Of a stretch of 64,000 nt of DNA, positions 53,419-61,318 are shown in pieces. The notes beneath the pieces were generated by a model. That model saw only the letters and a program-made list of their open reading frames with translations, was not told the DNA's origin and did not search any database. Both the position numbers and the translations under genes were made by a program. The DNA is from Marinibacterium anthonyi (GTDB lineage Bacteria; Pseudomonadota; Alphaproteobacteria; Rhodobacterales; Rhodobacteraceae), in contig CP031585.1 of the NCBI GenBank assembly GCA_003217735.2, positions 3,149,501 through 3,213,500 of the forward strand, written 5' to 3'. Numbering within the stretch: position 1 is the stretch's first letter; each line of letters starts with the position of its first letter.

Positions 53419-54564
53419 TTACTCCGCCGCAAAGCGCCGTTCGAACCCGGCGGTCCGGTCGGCGATGTAGTGCATGAAATCGTAGAGCGGTCGTTCCAGG
53501 TAGGACAGGTGCCCCGCCTGCGCGGTCGGCGCGTTCAGCCCCCGGAACACCTTCTCGGTGCAGCCCCGGTCCTCGTCGTTGACCTCGTCCAGCAGCGTCT
53601 TCAGCGTGTCGATGTAGTCCTGCGCCTTGGGATCGGCCATGAATTCCGGCGCCAGCCCCCCGGCGAACAGCAGTTCCACCTGGCCCGGCCCCTTGGGATG
53701 CAGCGACAGGTACCAGAAATAGCCCGGCGTCAGCGTGATCAGGTGACTGGGGTAGATCGAGATCAGCGCGGTGGTCTTGCGCCAGTGCCCGTCCAGCCGG
53801 GTGTTGTCGGGATGCGCGTTGCCGATCGCCAGCGCGGCATCCTTGGTGATCCAGTGATAGTTGAACGTGTCGGACCCGGCCGGGCATTCCATTTCCTCCA
53901 GCCGAGAAAACCCGCCCACCGTCTTGGCGTGGCAGACCGGCAGGTGGTAGCTTTCCATGAAATTCTCGGCCAGCACCTTCCAGTTGGTGTCCCACAGGTG
54001 GGTCTCGCGGAAGCACTGGACGTAGTGTTCCACCTGGTATTGCGAAATCAGCTTCGCCAGCGGGGCCAGGTCCTGGGCCACCGACGGGCGGTCCTTGTCC
54101 AGCGTGATATAGATGAACCCCTGCCATTCCTCGCAGCGCACTTGCGGCAGCTTGTAGTCGGATTTGCAGAAGCCCGTCGTTTCGGCCATGAAGGGCGCGC
54201 CGCGCAACCGGCCGTCCAGACCATAGGTCCAGGCGTGGTAGGGGCAGACGATGGTGCGGGTGTTGCCGGTGCCGTCCAGCATGGTCGACATCCGGTGCAG
54301 GCAGACGTTGGAAAACGCCCGGATCCCGCCGTCGTTGTCGCGCAGCACGATCACCGGCTGGCCGGCCAGGTCGTAGGTCAGGTAATCGCCGGCCTTCGCA
54401 ATCTCGCCCGCGCGGCCGACGCAGACCCAGTCGCGCGCAAAGATGCTGGTCAGTTCCAGGTCCAGGAAGTCCTCGCTGATATAGACCGGTGGCGGCATCG
54501 CCACCGCGTCCTGGAACGGACGCCGCGCGGCAGTCAAAAGCTCGGTGACCACATTCGTCTGCAT
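53419..54564 (-). CDS. Rieske non-haem iron oxygenase, alpha subunit (first of pair)
   Basis: 381 residues. Rieske ligands Cys88 and His90 (NVCLHRM), Cys107 and His110 (CPYHAW), and the mononuclear iron site in AENFMESYHLPVCHAKTV. The overall pattern is close to carnitine or glycine-betaine monooxygenase alpha subunits (GbcA/CntA-like). It is clearly paralogous to the next gene but only moderately similar, so the two may act in sequence or as a mixed complex. The ATG at 54564 has AAAGG about 10 bases upstream. Divergent from a LysR gene, which probably controls it. The needed reductase is not encoded here. Confidence 0.92.
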   Translation of the reverse strand: MQTNVVTELLTAARRPFQDAVAMPPPVYISEDFLDLELTSIFARDWVCVGRAGEIAKAGDYLTYDLAGQPVIVLRDNDGGIRAFSNVCLHRMSTMLDGTGNTRTIVCPYHAWTYGLDGRLRGAPFMAETTGFCKSDYKLPQVRCEEWQGFIYITLDKDRPSVAQDLAPLAKLISQYQVEHYVQCFRETHLWDTNWKVLAENFMESYHLPVCHAKTVGGFSRLEEMECPAGSDTFNYHWITKDAALAIGNAHPDNTRLDGHWRKTTALISIYPSHLITLTPGYFWYLSLHPKGPGQVELLFAGGLAPEFMADPKAQDYIDTLKTLLDEVNDEDRGCTEKVFRGLNAPTAQAGHLSYLERPLYDFMHYIADRTAGFERRFAAE

Positions 54565-54694
54565 CTTGCGACTTGCCTTTCGTGATGGGGGATCGCGCCC
54601 GCCCGGTCGGGGGAACCGGATTGACAAGCGCAAGGATAGACGGAAACACGGTTAGGCAAAAACTTGATTTTCCGAAGATGAGGGCAGGCAAAAT

Positions 54695-55615
54695 ATGGCT
54701 CGATACACGCTGCGCCAATTGGCCTATTTCCGTGCCGTCGCCGAACACGGCGGCATCGCCCAGGCGGCGCGGGCGCTGAACATCTCGCAGCCCTCGATCT
54801 CGCAGGCGCTGAAGAAGCTCGAGGATATCCTGGGCCTTGCCCTGTTCGACCGCCACCATGCGCGCGGGTTGGAACTGACGCTGCAGGGGCGCGATTTCCT
54901 GCGCCGGGTGATCGAGCTGGAGGCCAAGGCCGAGGAGTTGGAACGCGACGCCCGCGCGCTGGCCATGGGCGAGACGGGCGAGATCCGGCTGGGCGTCTTC
55001 TGGACCCTGTCGCCGTTCTATGGGCCTGCGCTGCTGAAACTGTTCGGCCACAGCCACCCCGAGGCGGTCGTATCGCACCGGGAAATGCCGCTGACCGACC
55101 TGGCCGCCGCGCTGGCATCGGGCGAGATCGACATCGCGCTGACCTATGACCAGGGCGCGGATCTGGATGGCTTTGCCCAGGTCGAACTGGCCATGCTGCG
55201 CCCGGTCGTGGTGCTGCCTGCCGACCATCCGCTTGCGGCACGGGGCACGATCCGCTTCGCCGACCTGGACGGCGAGCCCTACGTGATGCTCGAAGGCTCC
55301 GGCAGCCGGCGGTATTTCGAGGATCTGCTGACCGACGCCGGGATCTTTCCGGCGATCTCCTACACCTCCAGTTCGATGGAAGCGGTGCGCAGCGCGGTGG
55401 CGGCGGGGTTCGGATACACGCTGCTGGCGGTGCGCCCGCCCTCGCCCGTCACCTATGGCGGCGGCCATGTCGCCACGGTGGAACTTGCCGACCCGATCCG
55501 CCCGCTGCGCGTGATCCTGGCCTTCCGCCCGGCGGCGGATCGCGGGATCCTGCGCCGGTTCATCCGCACCGCCAGCGGGTTCGTCCCGCCACGGGGCCCG
55601 TTCCAGAAGCCCTAG
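54695..55615 (+). CDS. LysR-family transcriptional regulator
   Basis: 306 residues. Winged helix-turn-helix at about 3-62 (YTLRQLAYFRAVAEHGGIAQAARALNISQPSISQALKKLEDILGLALFDR), then the effector-binding domain with LGVFWTLSPFYGPALLKLF and VAAGFGYTLLAV. Divergent from the Rieske pair, sharing a 130-bp promoter region, so it is the probable regulator of that operon. Its 3' end touches the decayed gene tract on the opposite strand. Confidence 0.93.
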   Translation: MARYTLRQLAYFRAVAEHGGIAQAARALNISQPSISQALKKLEDILGLALFDRHHARGLELTLQGRDFLRRVIELEAKAEELERDARALAMGETGEIRLGVFWTLSPFYGPALLKLFGHSHPEAVVSHREMPLTDLAAALASGEIDIALTYDQGADLDGFAQVELAMLRPVVVLPADHPLAARGTIRFADLDGEPYVMLEGSGSRRYFEDLLTDAGIFPAISYTSSSMEAVRSAVAAGFGYTLLAVRPPSPVTYGGGHVATVELADPIRPLRVILAFRPAADRGILRRFIRTASGFVPPRGPFQKP

Positions 55616-55618
55616 CCC

Positions 55619-55849
55619 AGCTGGCAGCCACGTCGCGGGGTCGTTGATGCGGACGTCGAACATCGTATAGACCGGCCTGGTCCCGGTCTGGCGCGCGATC
55701 GCCTCGGCCATCTCGGGCCGCCCGTCCCCCAGGTTCACGCATCACAGCCCGCCCTGCGCATCCAGGTGCGCCCGGCCTTCGCTGTCCCGGACCTGCACGC
55801 CCTCGGCGCGCGCAGCTTTTCGGCGGGATCGGTCCGGTTGGTCAGCATC
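55619..55849 (-). pseudogene. Remnant of a class III aminotransferase (N-terminal part)
   Basis: Starting from an ATG at 55849 (MLTNRTDPAEKLRA), the reading shifts by one base near 55803-55812 and then gives EGVQVRDSEGRAHLDAQGGL-stop-CVNLGDGRPEMAEAIARQTGTRPVYTMFDVRINDPATW. This is the N-terminal part of an omega-aminotransferase, with an in-frame TGA at 55744-55742 exactly where the family has a conserved Trp (AGLWCVN). The remainder of the gene is gone, ending against the LysR gene. The first codons overlap the end of the amidase remnant, as in a former operon. Confidence 0.75.
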
Positions 55850-56170
55850 GCGGAATTCCTGCTTGTCCTGCCCGGCGGATCAGATCACCGGACGGCGGCC
55901 GGGCGTCGCGGACATGGCGGGCGACGATCAGCACGCCGGGGGGGCAGACCGTTGCCCCCGATGACCCACCCCGCCGACAGCGCGGCCACCAATCCGCCCG
56001 ACGACCCGCCGCTGGTGTGCCGCAGGTCTCAGGGCGTGAGGATGGTGCGATGCAACGAGGCATAGATGATCGCGCGGCACGAGAATTCGGGCGTCGTGGC
56101 GCGGGCAGGAACGATGGCGCCGGCGTCCGGCACGCGCCGAACGGCGAAATGCGTCTCCGTTCTGATGTTG
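55850..56170 (-). pseudogene. Remnant of an amidase-signature enzyme
   Basis: Three pieces in order on the minus strand: VPDAGAIVPARATTPEFSCRAIIYASLH (the usual DAGA-x-x-x-x-KTTTPEFG region), then a TGA at 56031-56029 where amidases have Trp (NPW), then DLRHTSGGSSGGLVAALSAG, the amidase signature with the catalytic cis-Ser region (55993-56010). After GGNGLP a one-base shift in a run of seven C (55938-55944) restores PPGVLIVARHVRDA, which matches the C-terminal part of amidases; the several hundred residues between are deleted. Clearly non-functional. Confidence 0.75.
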
Positions 56171-56697
56171 GTCTTCATGTGCGACACGTCATTGGTCATG
56201 TTCGGCCCCACCCACAACGGGTCGATCGCGCGCACCCGGCGGATATTGGCATGCATCGGTGGAATGGCCTTCAGCGCGTCGTAACTGGCGGCGGCGCGGC
56301 GGAAATAGTCGATCTCGCCCGCGTCGCAGGTCAGTTCGCCGCAACCGCCTCTCCACATGATGCCGGGCGTCAGCTCGAACGCGATCTCGTCGGTGTTGGA
56401 CAGGTTCACCGTTTCCGCGCCATCCGGTCCGGTCGTCCACCTGTCGCCGTCGCTGGCCTGCCTGGCCTGCCTGGCCAGCCCGGAGAACAGGTAGTGGATC
56501 AGGATCGGGTCGACCGTCGATCCCCGGCACACCGGGTCCAGCACGCCGGGATCCGAGGGTATCGCGCGCAGTGTCTGGAGGCCATGCCCCGATCCGAACG
56601 CGCCGACCGCGCCTGCGGCGACAAGCACCAGCAGCACGACCGCGCGGGCCAACGCAAGCGGTCGCAGGTAAGTTCCGTCCGGCATCAGCATGTCCAT
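56029..56697 (-). pseudogene. Family-5 binding-protein fragment running into the amidase remnant
   Basis: An open frame of 222 codons. It begins with a signal-like segment (LALARAVVLLVLVAAGAVGAFG), then PSDPGVLDPVCRGSTVDPILIHYLFSGLA and IAFELTPGIMWRGGCGELTCDAGEIDYFRRA, which match the N-terminal third of an ABC family-5 binding protein (the DVKFSFER-type region). After about residue 150 the reading passes into amidase-like sequence, so a deletion has joined two genes. It carries a 9-bp repeat (56453-56479) coding for ARQARQA. A short functional fusion cannot be excluded, but the amidase part is truncated. Confidence 0.65.
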
Positions 56698-56807
56698 TTC
56701 GAGCCAATCAGCCCGTGACCGCAGGATGCGGCGGCTTCGTGTCAGCGCGAAAATGACCCGGACGCCCCGGCAATGACAGGAAAGACCGCAGACCGTGGTT
56801 ATGCTGT

Positions 56808-56845
56808 TTGACGCGTATCGGCATAAACTGGCATAAGATCGGCAT
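56808..56845 (+). promoter_or_regulatory. Promoter and GGCATAA direct repeats of the HTH gene
   Basis: TTGACG at 56808-56813, then CATAAG at 56832-56837 (18-base spacer), placing the transcription start almost on the ATG at 56844, so the message may be leaderless. Within it GGCATAA repeats at 56820 and 56830 and GGCAT at 56841, a spacing of 10 to 11 bp, one helical turn. These are candidate sites for autoregulation by the HTH protein. Confidence 0.45.
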
Positions 56846-57662
56846 GGCATTGAAGGATCTTCCCGAAAACCTGCGGGTTCTGTGCGGCTACGGGCGTTCT
56901 GTTTCGGACATCTGCCGGCGCTGCGGCATCAACCGTCAGCAGATGAACAAGTATCTCAATGGGCATACGCGGCCTTCGCTGCCGGTGCTGCGGCGGCTCT
57001 GCGATTTCTTCGGGGTGGACGAACACGAACTGCTGATGGACCGGCGCGCCTTCCGCGACCTGGTCCGCCTGCATCCGCCCCGGCTGGGCGCCGCACCGGA
57101 CCTGTTCGACCAGACGGTCGACCACCTGGCTTCCCTCAGCGCAGAGTCCTCGGGTCTGCTGGCCCGGCACGAAGGCTATTACCACAGCTATTCCCACGCC
57201 GATCCGCAACGCGGTCTTTACCTGTGTTCGCTGACGCGGATCTACCGCGAGGGCGAACGGTGGCTGTCCAAGACGGTCGACCGGCACCTGGGCAAGCATT
57301 ACCTGGTGCCCTCCACGCTGAAATACACCGGTGTGGTCCTTGAAGGGTTCAACCGGATCGTGGTGGTCGAACGCGAACAGGCACCGGGGCGCAGCATCTT
57401 CACCAGCTATCTGTATGGCAGCGATTACGGCGCGCCGACCTACCTGTCGGGGCTGATCATGAACCTGCGCCCCGAGGGCGAGCACGGCATTTCCTGCGTG
57501 CGCACCGTGTGGGAGCCGCTGGGCCCCGCGCCGAACCTGCGCCAGGCGCTGGGGAAATGCGGGCTGGTCGATCCCCGGGTCACGCCCCTGCCCGACATCG
57601 TCACGCAATTCACCGAAAACGGCATGCGGATCGGCGAAACCGTCTTTCAGCCGCGCACCTGA
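56844..57662 (+). CDS. Helix-turn-helix regulator with unassigned C-terminal domain
   Basis: 272 residues. The N-terminal 65 residues form an XRE/Cro-type helix-turn-helix (VSDICRRCGINRQQMNKYLNGHTRPSLPVLRRLCDFFGVDEHELL). The remaining 200 residues, rich in beta-strand-like segments (YHSYSHADPQRGLYLCSLTRIYREGERWLSKTVDRHL, YTGVVLEGFNRIVVVER), form a domain not recognised, perhaps ligand-binding. Start at 56844 rather than 56808 because it begins the HTH domain directly; no ribosome-binding site is visible. It converges with the gamma-glutamyltransferase gene, ending 33 bases from it, and may regulate that operon. Confidence 0.85.
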   Translation: MALKDLPENLRVLCGYGRSVSDICRRCGINRQQMNKYLNGHTRPSLPVLRRLCDFFGVDEHELLMDRRAFRDLVRLHPPRLGAAPDLFDQTVDHLASLSAESSGLLARHEGYYHSYSHADPQRGLYLCSLTRIYREGERWLSKTVDRHLGKHYLVPSTLKYTGVVLEGFNRIVVVEREQAPGRSIFTSYLYGSDYGAPTYLSGLIMNLRPEGEHGISCVRTVWEPLGPAPNLRQALGKCGLVDPRVTPLPDIVTQFTENGMRIGETVFQPRT

Positions 57663-57695
57663 AGGTCGCGCGCACATCGTCCCCGGCCGGGACGG

Positions 57696-59261
57696 TCATT
57701 CCGCCACGGCGTCGCCCCAGGGCGTCATGATCTCGGTCGCACCGCAGTTGCGGCCATCCCGGCGCATCACGCCCGCCGGCACGGCAAAGGCATAGGGATG
57801 CACCGTGCGCCTGGCCGGCGTCACCGGGCCAAGACCGGCGAGCGCTTCGAAGACCTGCGCCGGCAGTGCCTCGTCCGCAACCACGCCGCTGGCACCCGAG
57901 GCGTCGATGCGCGGGGTGTGGATCGCCTGGTCCAGATCCATGCCGAAATCGGCCATGAAGCTGATCAGGTTGGCGACCGCCGGCAGGATCTTGCGCCCGC
58001 CCGAGGCGCCGATGGCGAACATCCGGTCGCCGGCCTGACCCACGGTCGGACAGACGTTCATCAGGCACCGCTTGCCCGGCGCCAGCGAATTCGGCTTGCC
58101 CGGTTCCGGGTCGAACCACATGATCCCGTTGTTCATCAGCATGCCGGTCTGCGGCGACACCGCGTGGCTGCCGAACATCGACAGCAGCGTCTGGGTCACG
58201 TTCGCCATGTTGCCGTGGCGATCCACGACCGAGAACGTGGTGGTACAGGCCGGGGCCTGCGGGCTTTCGCCGGTATCGCCCCCATGTTCCAGCCGATGGC
58301 GATAGGCCGCCTGCAGCGCCTGGGCCAGCGCGGCGTAGCTGTCGGGCGACGGGGCGTCGCCCGGGGTGAACGCCTGTTCCATCTGCTGCAGCGTCGACAC
58401 CAGCTCGGCCCCCGCCGACAGGCCCGACGGCGCGTGGATCGCGGCATCGCGGTAGCGGATCGTCCGGGGCGCGGCCGCCGTGGCGCGATAGGCTGCCAGG
58501 TCCTCGACCGTCAGGCTGCCGCCCTTGGCCCGGATATCCTCGGCGATCATGCGGGCGATGTCGCCCTCGTAGAAATCGCGCGGACCGGCGTCGGCCAGGC
58601 GGCGCAGCGTGGCGGCATGGGCGCGTTGGTCCAGCCGCGCATCCGACAGCGCGGTCCAGCCCGCGATGTTGGGCCATTGCCCGTCAACCAGGAACAGCGC
58701 CGCCGCGTCCGGATCCTGCGCCAGCTGCCGCGTGGCCGAGGCGATCATCAGCGAACCGTACCAGTCCAGCAGCATACCTTCTTCAGCCAGCGCAATGGCG
58801 GGCTCCAGCAGGTCCGCCCAGGGCCTGGTGCCATATCGCTGATGCGCCAGCTCCATGCCCGCCACCACGCCCGGCACGGCCACGGCGGTGGCGCCATAGA
58901 TGTTGCGGTCGCCCGTCACCCGGATCCAGGGGAACAGATCCCCGGCCCGACGTTCCGGTTCCAGCGGGTAATCCTCCAATTTCAGCCCCCGTGGTGCGCG
59001 CATGCCGAATTCGATGGTCTCGGCCCTTTGTTCACCGGCCCGCCAGAGCGTCATCATCCCGCCGCCCATCGGCCCGGACATCCAGGGTTCGACAACCCCC
59101 ACCGCGAACGACGTCGCCACCGCCGCATCCATCGCGTCGCCCCCGGCGGCCAACACGGCCGCGCCGGCCTCGGCCGCCTTGCGGTGCTGCGAGGCGACGA
59201 CGCCGCCGTCGGTCCAGATGACGTCCTTGCGGATCAGCTGGGTCTTGGAAAAGTTGGTCAT
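57696..59261 (-). CDS. ggt: Gamma-glutamyltransferase
   Basis: 521-residue N-terminal-nucleophile hydrolase made as a pro-enzyme. The self-cleavage site and catalytic Thr340 lie in ACTTTFSVVDRHGN, aligning with Thr391 of E. coli in TTHYSVVD. Upstream are GGDAMDAAVAT and the GPMGGGMM loop; downstream MLMNNGIMWFDPEPGKPNSLAPGKR and the GASGGRKILPAV oxyanion loop. There is no signal peptide, so unlike E. coli Ggt it is probably cytoplasmic. In this operon (importer, SDR, MFS, Ggt) it could split gamma-glutamyl compounds brought in by the transporter. Its ATG follows AAAGACACGTGAC. Confidence 0.93.
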   Translation of the reverse strand: MTNFSKTQLIRKDVIWTDGGVVASQHRKAAEAGAAVLAAGGDAMDAAVATSFAVGVVEPWMSGPMGGGMMTLWRAGEQRAETIEFGMRAPRGLKLEDYPLEPERRAGDLFPWIRVTGDRNIYGATAVAVPGVVAGMELAHQRYGTRPWADLLEPAIALAEEGMLLDWYGSLMIASATRQLAQDPDAAALFLVDGQWPNIAGWTALSDARLDQRAHAATLRRLADAGPRDFYEGDIARMIAEDIRAKGGSLTVEDLAAYRATAAAPRTIRYRDAAIHAPSGLSAGAELVSTLQQMEQAFTPGDAPSPDSYAALAQALQAAYRHRLEHGGDTGESPQAPACTTTFSVVDRHGNMANVTQTLLSMFGSHAVSPQTGMLMNNGIMWFDPEPGKPNSLAPGKRCLMNVCPTVGQAGDRMFAIGASGGRKILPAVANLISFMADFGMDLDQAIHTPRIDASGASGVVADEALPAQVFEALAGLGPVTPARRTVHPYAFAVPAGVMRRDGRNCGATEIMTPWGDAVAE

Positions 59262-59314
59262 GTCACGTGTCTTTCCTAATGCGCGCCGGACCGCCAGGCG
59301 GCGGATGTGCTGCG

Positions 59315-60532
59315 CTATCGCCTACCACTCAACAGCAGGGCCGCGCCCGCGCTCATCGGCGCGAGGCCGGCCAGGATCAGACCGACCGCATAGCCATCGG
59401 TCGCCGAAAACACCGCCTGCAACAACAGCGGGCACAACACGTAGCCGCTGAACAGCACAAAGGTCCCGGCGGCGGTGATCTCTCCGACCCGGCCATCGGG
59501 CGCGGTTTCGGCAAGGCCGGCCAGGAAGACGCCGTTCCAGGACACCACCGTGATCCCCGCCAGCGCCGACAAAAGCACGATCCACAGGATCGGCGAGCCC
59601 GGGCCGATGGTGGCCAGCAACAGCATCGTCGTTCCAGAGGCAAAGCACAGGCCCGACAGCGCGCGCATGGCATTGCCCAGCCGGTCCGACACCCATCCCA
59701 TGACGACGCGCCCGCCGACGCCCAGCCCCTGCAACAGCGCGAATGCCGCGCCCGCCGCCGGCAGCGACCAGCCCGCGTGATCCGAAAGGAAGACCGGGAA
59801 AAAGCCCATGATCACCCCCTGCGCCACGCCCAGGCTGAACCCGGCGGCGGTGATCAGGCGCATCCGGGGCTCGCGCAGCAGCAGGACGATCAGACGGACG
59901 GGCGCCAGCAGCAGGTCCCGGAACGGTGGCTTGTCTCGGGGGGGCGGCGCGTCGTCCACGGCGCCCTTCCACTGGCCAAGCGCGGCGGCGGAGGCCAGCG
60001 CCAGCATCCCGGCGGCGGCCAGCGCGGCCGAGATCGTGCCGAAGAAGATCGCGATGGCCGGCAGCGCCAGACCGGCCGCCAGACCGCCCAGCGGAACCCC
60101 CGCCTGCTTGATCGAAAAGATCGTCGCCCGCCGCGCCCTGGGCGTGATCCGCATCAACAGGTCCGACCCCGCCGGTGCGGACGGCCCGTAGCCCAGCCCG
60201 ATCACGAAAGCCGCCAGCAACATGCTTTCCCACCGGCCGATGGCGCAGAACAGCATCGCCACGGCGGCGGTGGCACAACCCAGCTGCAACTGGCGCAGCG
60301 ACGGCAACCGCGCCAGAAGCGTGGGCCCCCAGAGGAAGAAGATCATCGACCCGAAACTGGTGGCCGACGACAATTGCCCGACCGCTTCGGGCCGCATCCC
60401 CGAGGCGGCGGTCAGCGGCATGCCGAACAGCGGCAGCGTGCGGCTCATCAGGGCCAGCACCGCCTGCACCAGCGTGATGGTGACGACCAGCGGCACCCAA
60501 GAGACGGGTTCGGCCGTGCGGATGTCGGACAT
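59315..60532 (-). CDS. Major facilitator superfamily transporter
   Basis: 405 residues with 12 hydrophobic segments. MFS loop features: GYGPSAPAGSDLLMRITPRARRATIFSIKQAGVPLGGLAAGLALP around segments 4-5 (CynX/NreB-type KQ-GVP motif), GVGGRVVMGWVSDRLGN between segments 8 and 9. It has no signature for a particular substrate. It lies 42 bases after the SDR stop and 53 bases before the gamma-glutamyltransferase start on the same strand. Confidence 0.9.
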   Translation of the reverse strand: MSDIRTAEPVSWVPLVVTITLVQAVLALMSRTLPLFGMPLTAASGMRPEAVGQLSSATSFGSMIFFLWGPTLLARLPSLRQLQLGCATAAVAMLFCAIGRWESMLLAAFVIGLGYGPSAPAGSDLLMRITPRARRATIFSIKQAGVPLGGLAAGLALPAIAIFFGTISAALAAAGMLALASAAALGQWKGAVDDAPPPRDKPPFRDLLLAPVRLIVLLLREPRMRLITAAGFSLGVAQGVIMGFFPVFLSDHAGWSLPAAGAAFALLQGLGVGGRVVMGWVSDRLGNAMRALSGLCFASGTTMLLLATIGPGSPILWIVLLSALAGITVVSWNGVFLAGLAETAPDGRVGEITAAGTFVLFSGYVLCPLLLQAVFSATDGYAVGLILAGLAPMSAGAALLLSGRR

Positions 60533-60574
60533 GAAACGCTCCTCAGACCCGGTTCATGGCGGCGCGTGCCTGGG

Positions 60575-61318
60575 TCAGGACACCCATTGCAGCCCGTCGA
60601 TCTTGATGTCCTGCCCGGTGACGAAACAGGGATCGGACAGGCACAGGAAGGCGACGACCTGCGCCACATCCGCCGGCGTGCCCGTGCGGCCAAGCGATAT
60701 TCCCCTGACCAGTTCGTCCTTGCGGGCACGGATCATGTCGTTGGATCGCTCCGTCTCGATCACGCCGGGGCAGACGGCATTGACCAGCACATGCGGCGCC
60801 ATCTCCTTGGCCAATGCCCGTGTCATGCCCAGAAGCCCCGCCTTGGCCGTGGTGTAGGAGAATTTCGACACCGCGCTGGTCACCCCGCCCGTATGGGCGT
60901 TCAGCGACGACATCATCACGATGCGCCCGGCCTCGGCCTTCATCATCCCGGGCGCCACCGCGTGCGTCCAGTTGAAGGCACCTTTCAGATTGATGGCGAT
61001 GGTGCGGTCGAACGACGCTTCCGTAATCTCGGTGATGCCTTCGGCATTCGACTTGCCGGCGTTGTTGACCAGCACGTCCACCGGGCCGGTTTCGCCCTCG
61101 ACCTCGGCCACGACCTGATGCGCGCGGGCGAAATCGGCGACATCGGCCAGGTAGGTGCGGCAGCCCTGCCCCAAGGCCTCGATCTCGGCCTTCGTCGCGG
61201 CCAGGTCCTCGGGGATCAGGTCCACCAGGACGATATCGCAGCCCTGCCGGGCCAGCTCATGCGCGCAGCCGCGGCCAATGCCGCGCCCGCCGCCGGTGAC
61301 GATTGCTGTCTTGGTCAT
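60575..61318 (-). CDS. Short-chain dehydrogenase/reductase
   Basis: 247 residues, classical SDR. NAD(P)-binding TGGGRGIG at 8-15, NNAG at 85-88, catalytic Ser138 and Tyr155/Lys159 (FSYTTAK), then PGVIETE. The Ser-Tyr gap is 16 residues, a few longer than usual, because of an insert (GGVTSAVSK). The C-terminal VTGQDIKIDGLQWVS is the usual end. The ATG overlaps the stop of the F-type ATPase gene by 4 bases, so it is co-translated with the third peptide-type transporter. Probably NAD-dependent (Asp33 after strand 2). Confidence 0.93.
   Translation of the reverse strand: MTKTAIVTGGGRGIGRGCAHELARQGCDIVLVDLIPEDLAATKAEIEALGQGCRTYLADVADFARAHQVVAEVEGETGPVDVLVNNAGKSNAEGITEITEASFDRTIAINLKGAFNWTHAVAPGMMKAEAGRIVMMSSLNAHTGGVTSAVSKFSYTTAKAGLLGMTRALAKEMAPHVLVNAVCPGVIETERSNDMIRARKDELVRGISLGRTGTPADVAQVVAFLCLSDPCFVTGQDIKIDGLQWVS

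Noticed and set aside
53393-55738. 781-codon minus-strand frame spanning the Rieske and LysR genes
   Set aside because: Only its first 40 codons match a protein (the aminotransferase remnant). The rest is a shadow of the LysR gene and, out of frame, the first Rieske gene.
55742-56031. In-frame TGA codons read as selenocysteine or recoded
   Set aside because: Both fall at conserved Trp positions, not Cys, with no SECIS-like hairpin evident, and are accompanied by frameshifts and deletion. Other genes here use TGA as a normal stop.
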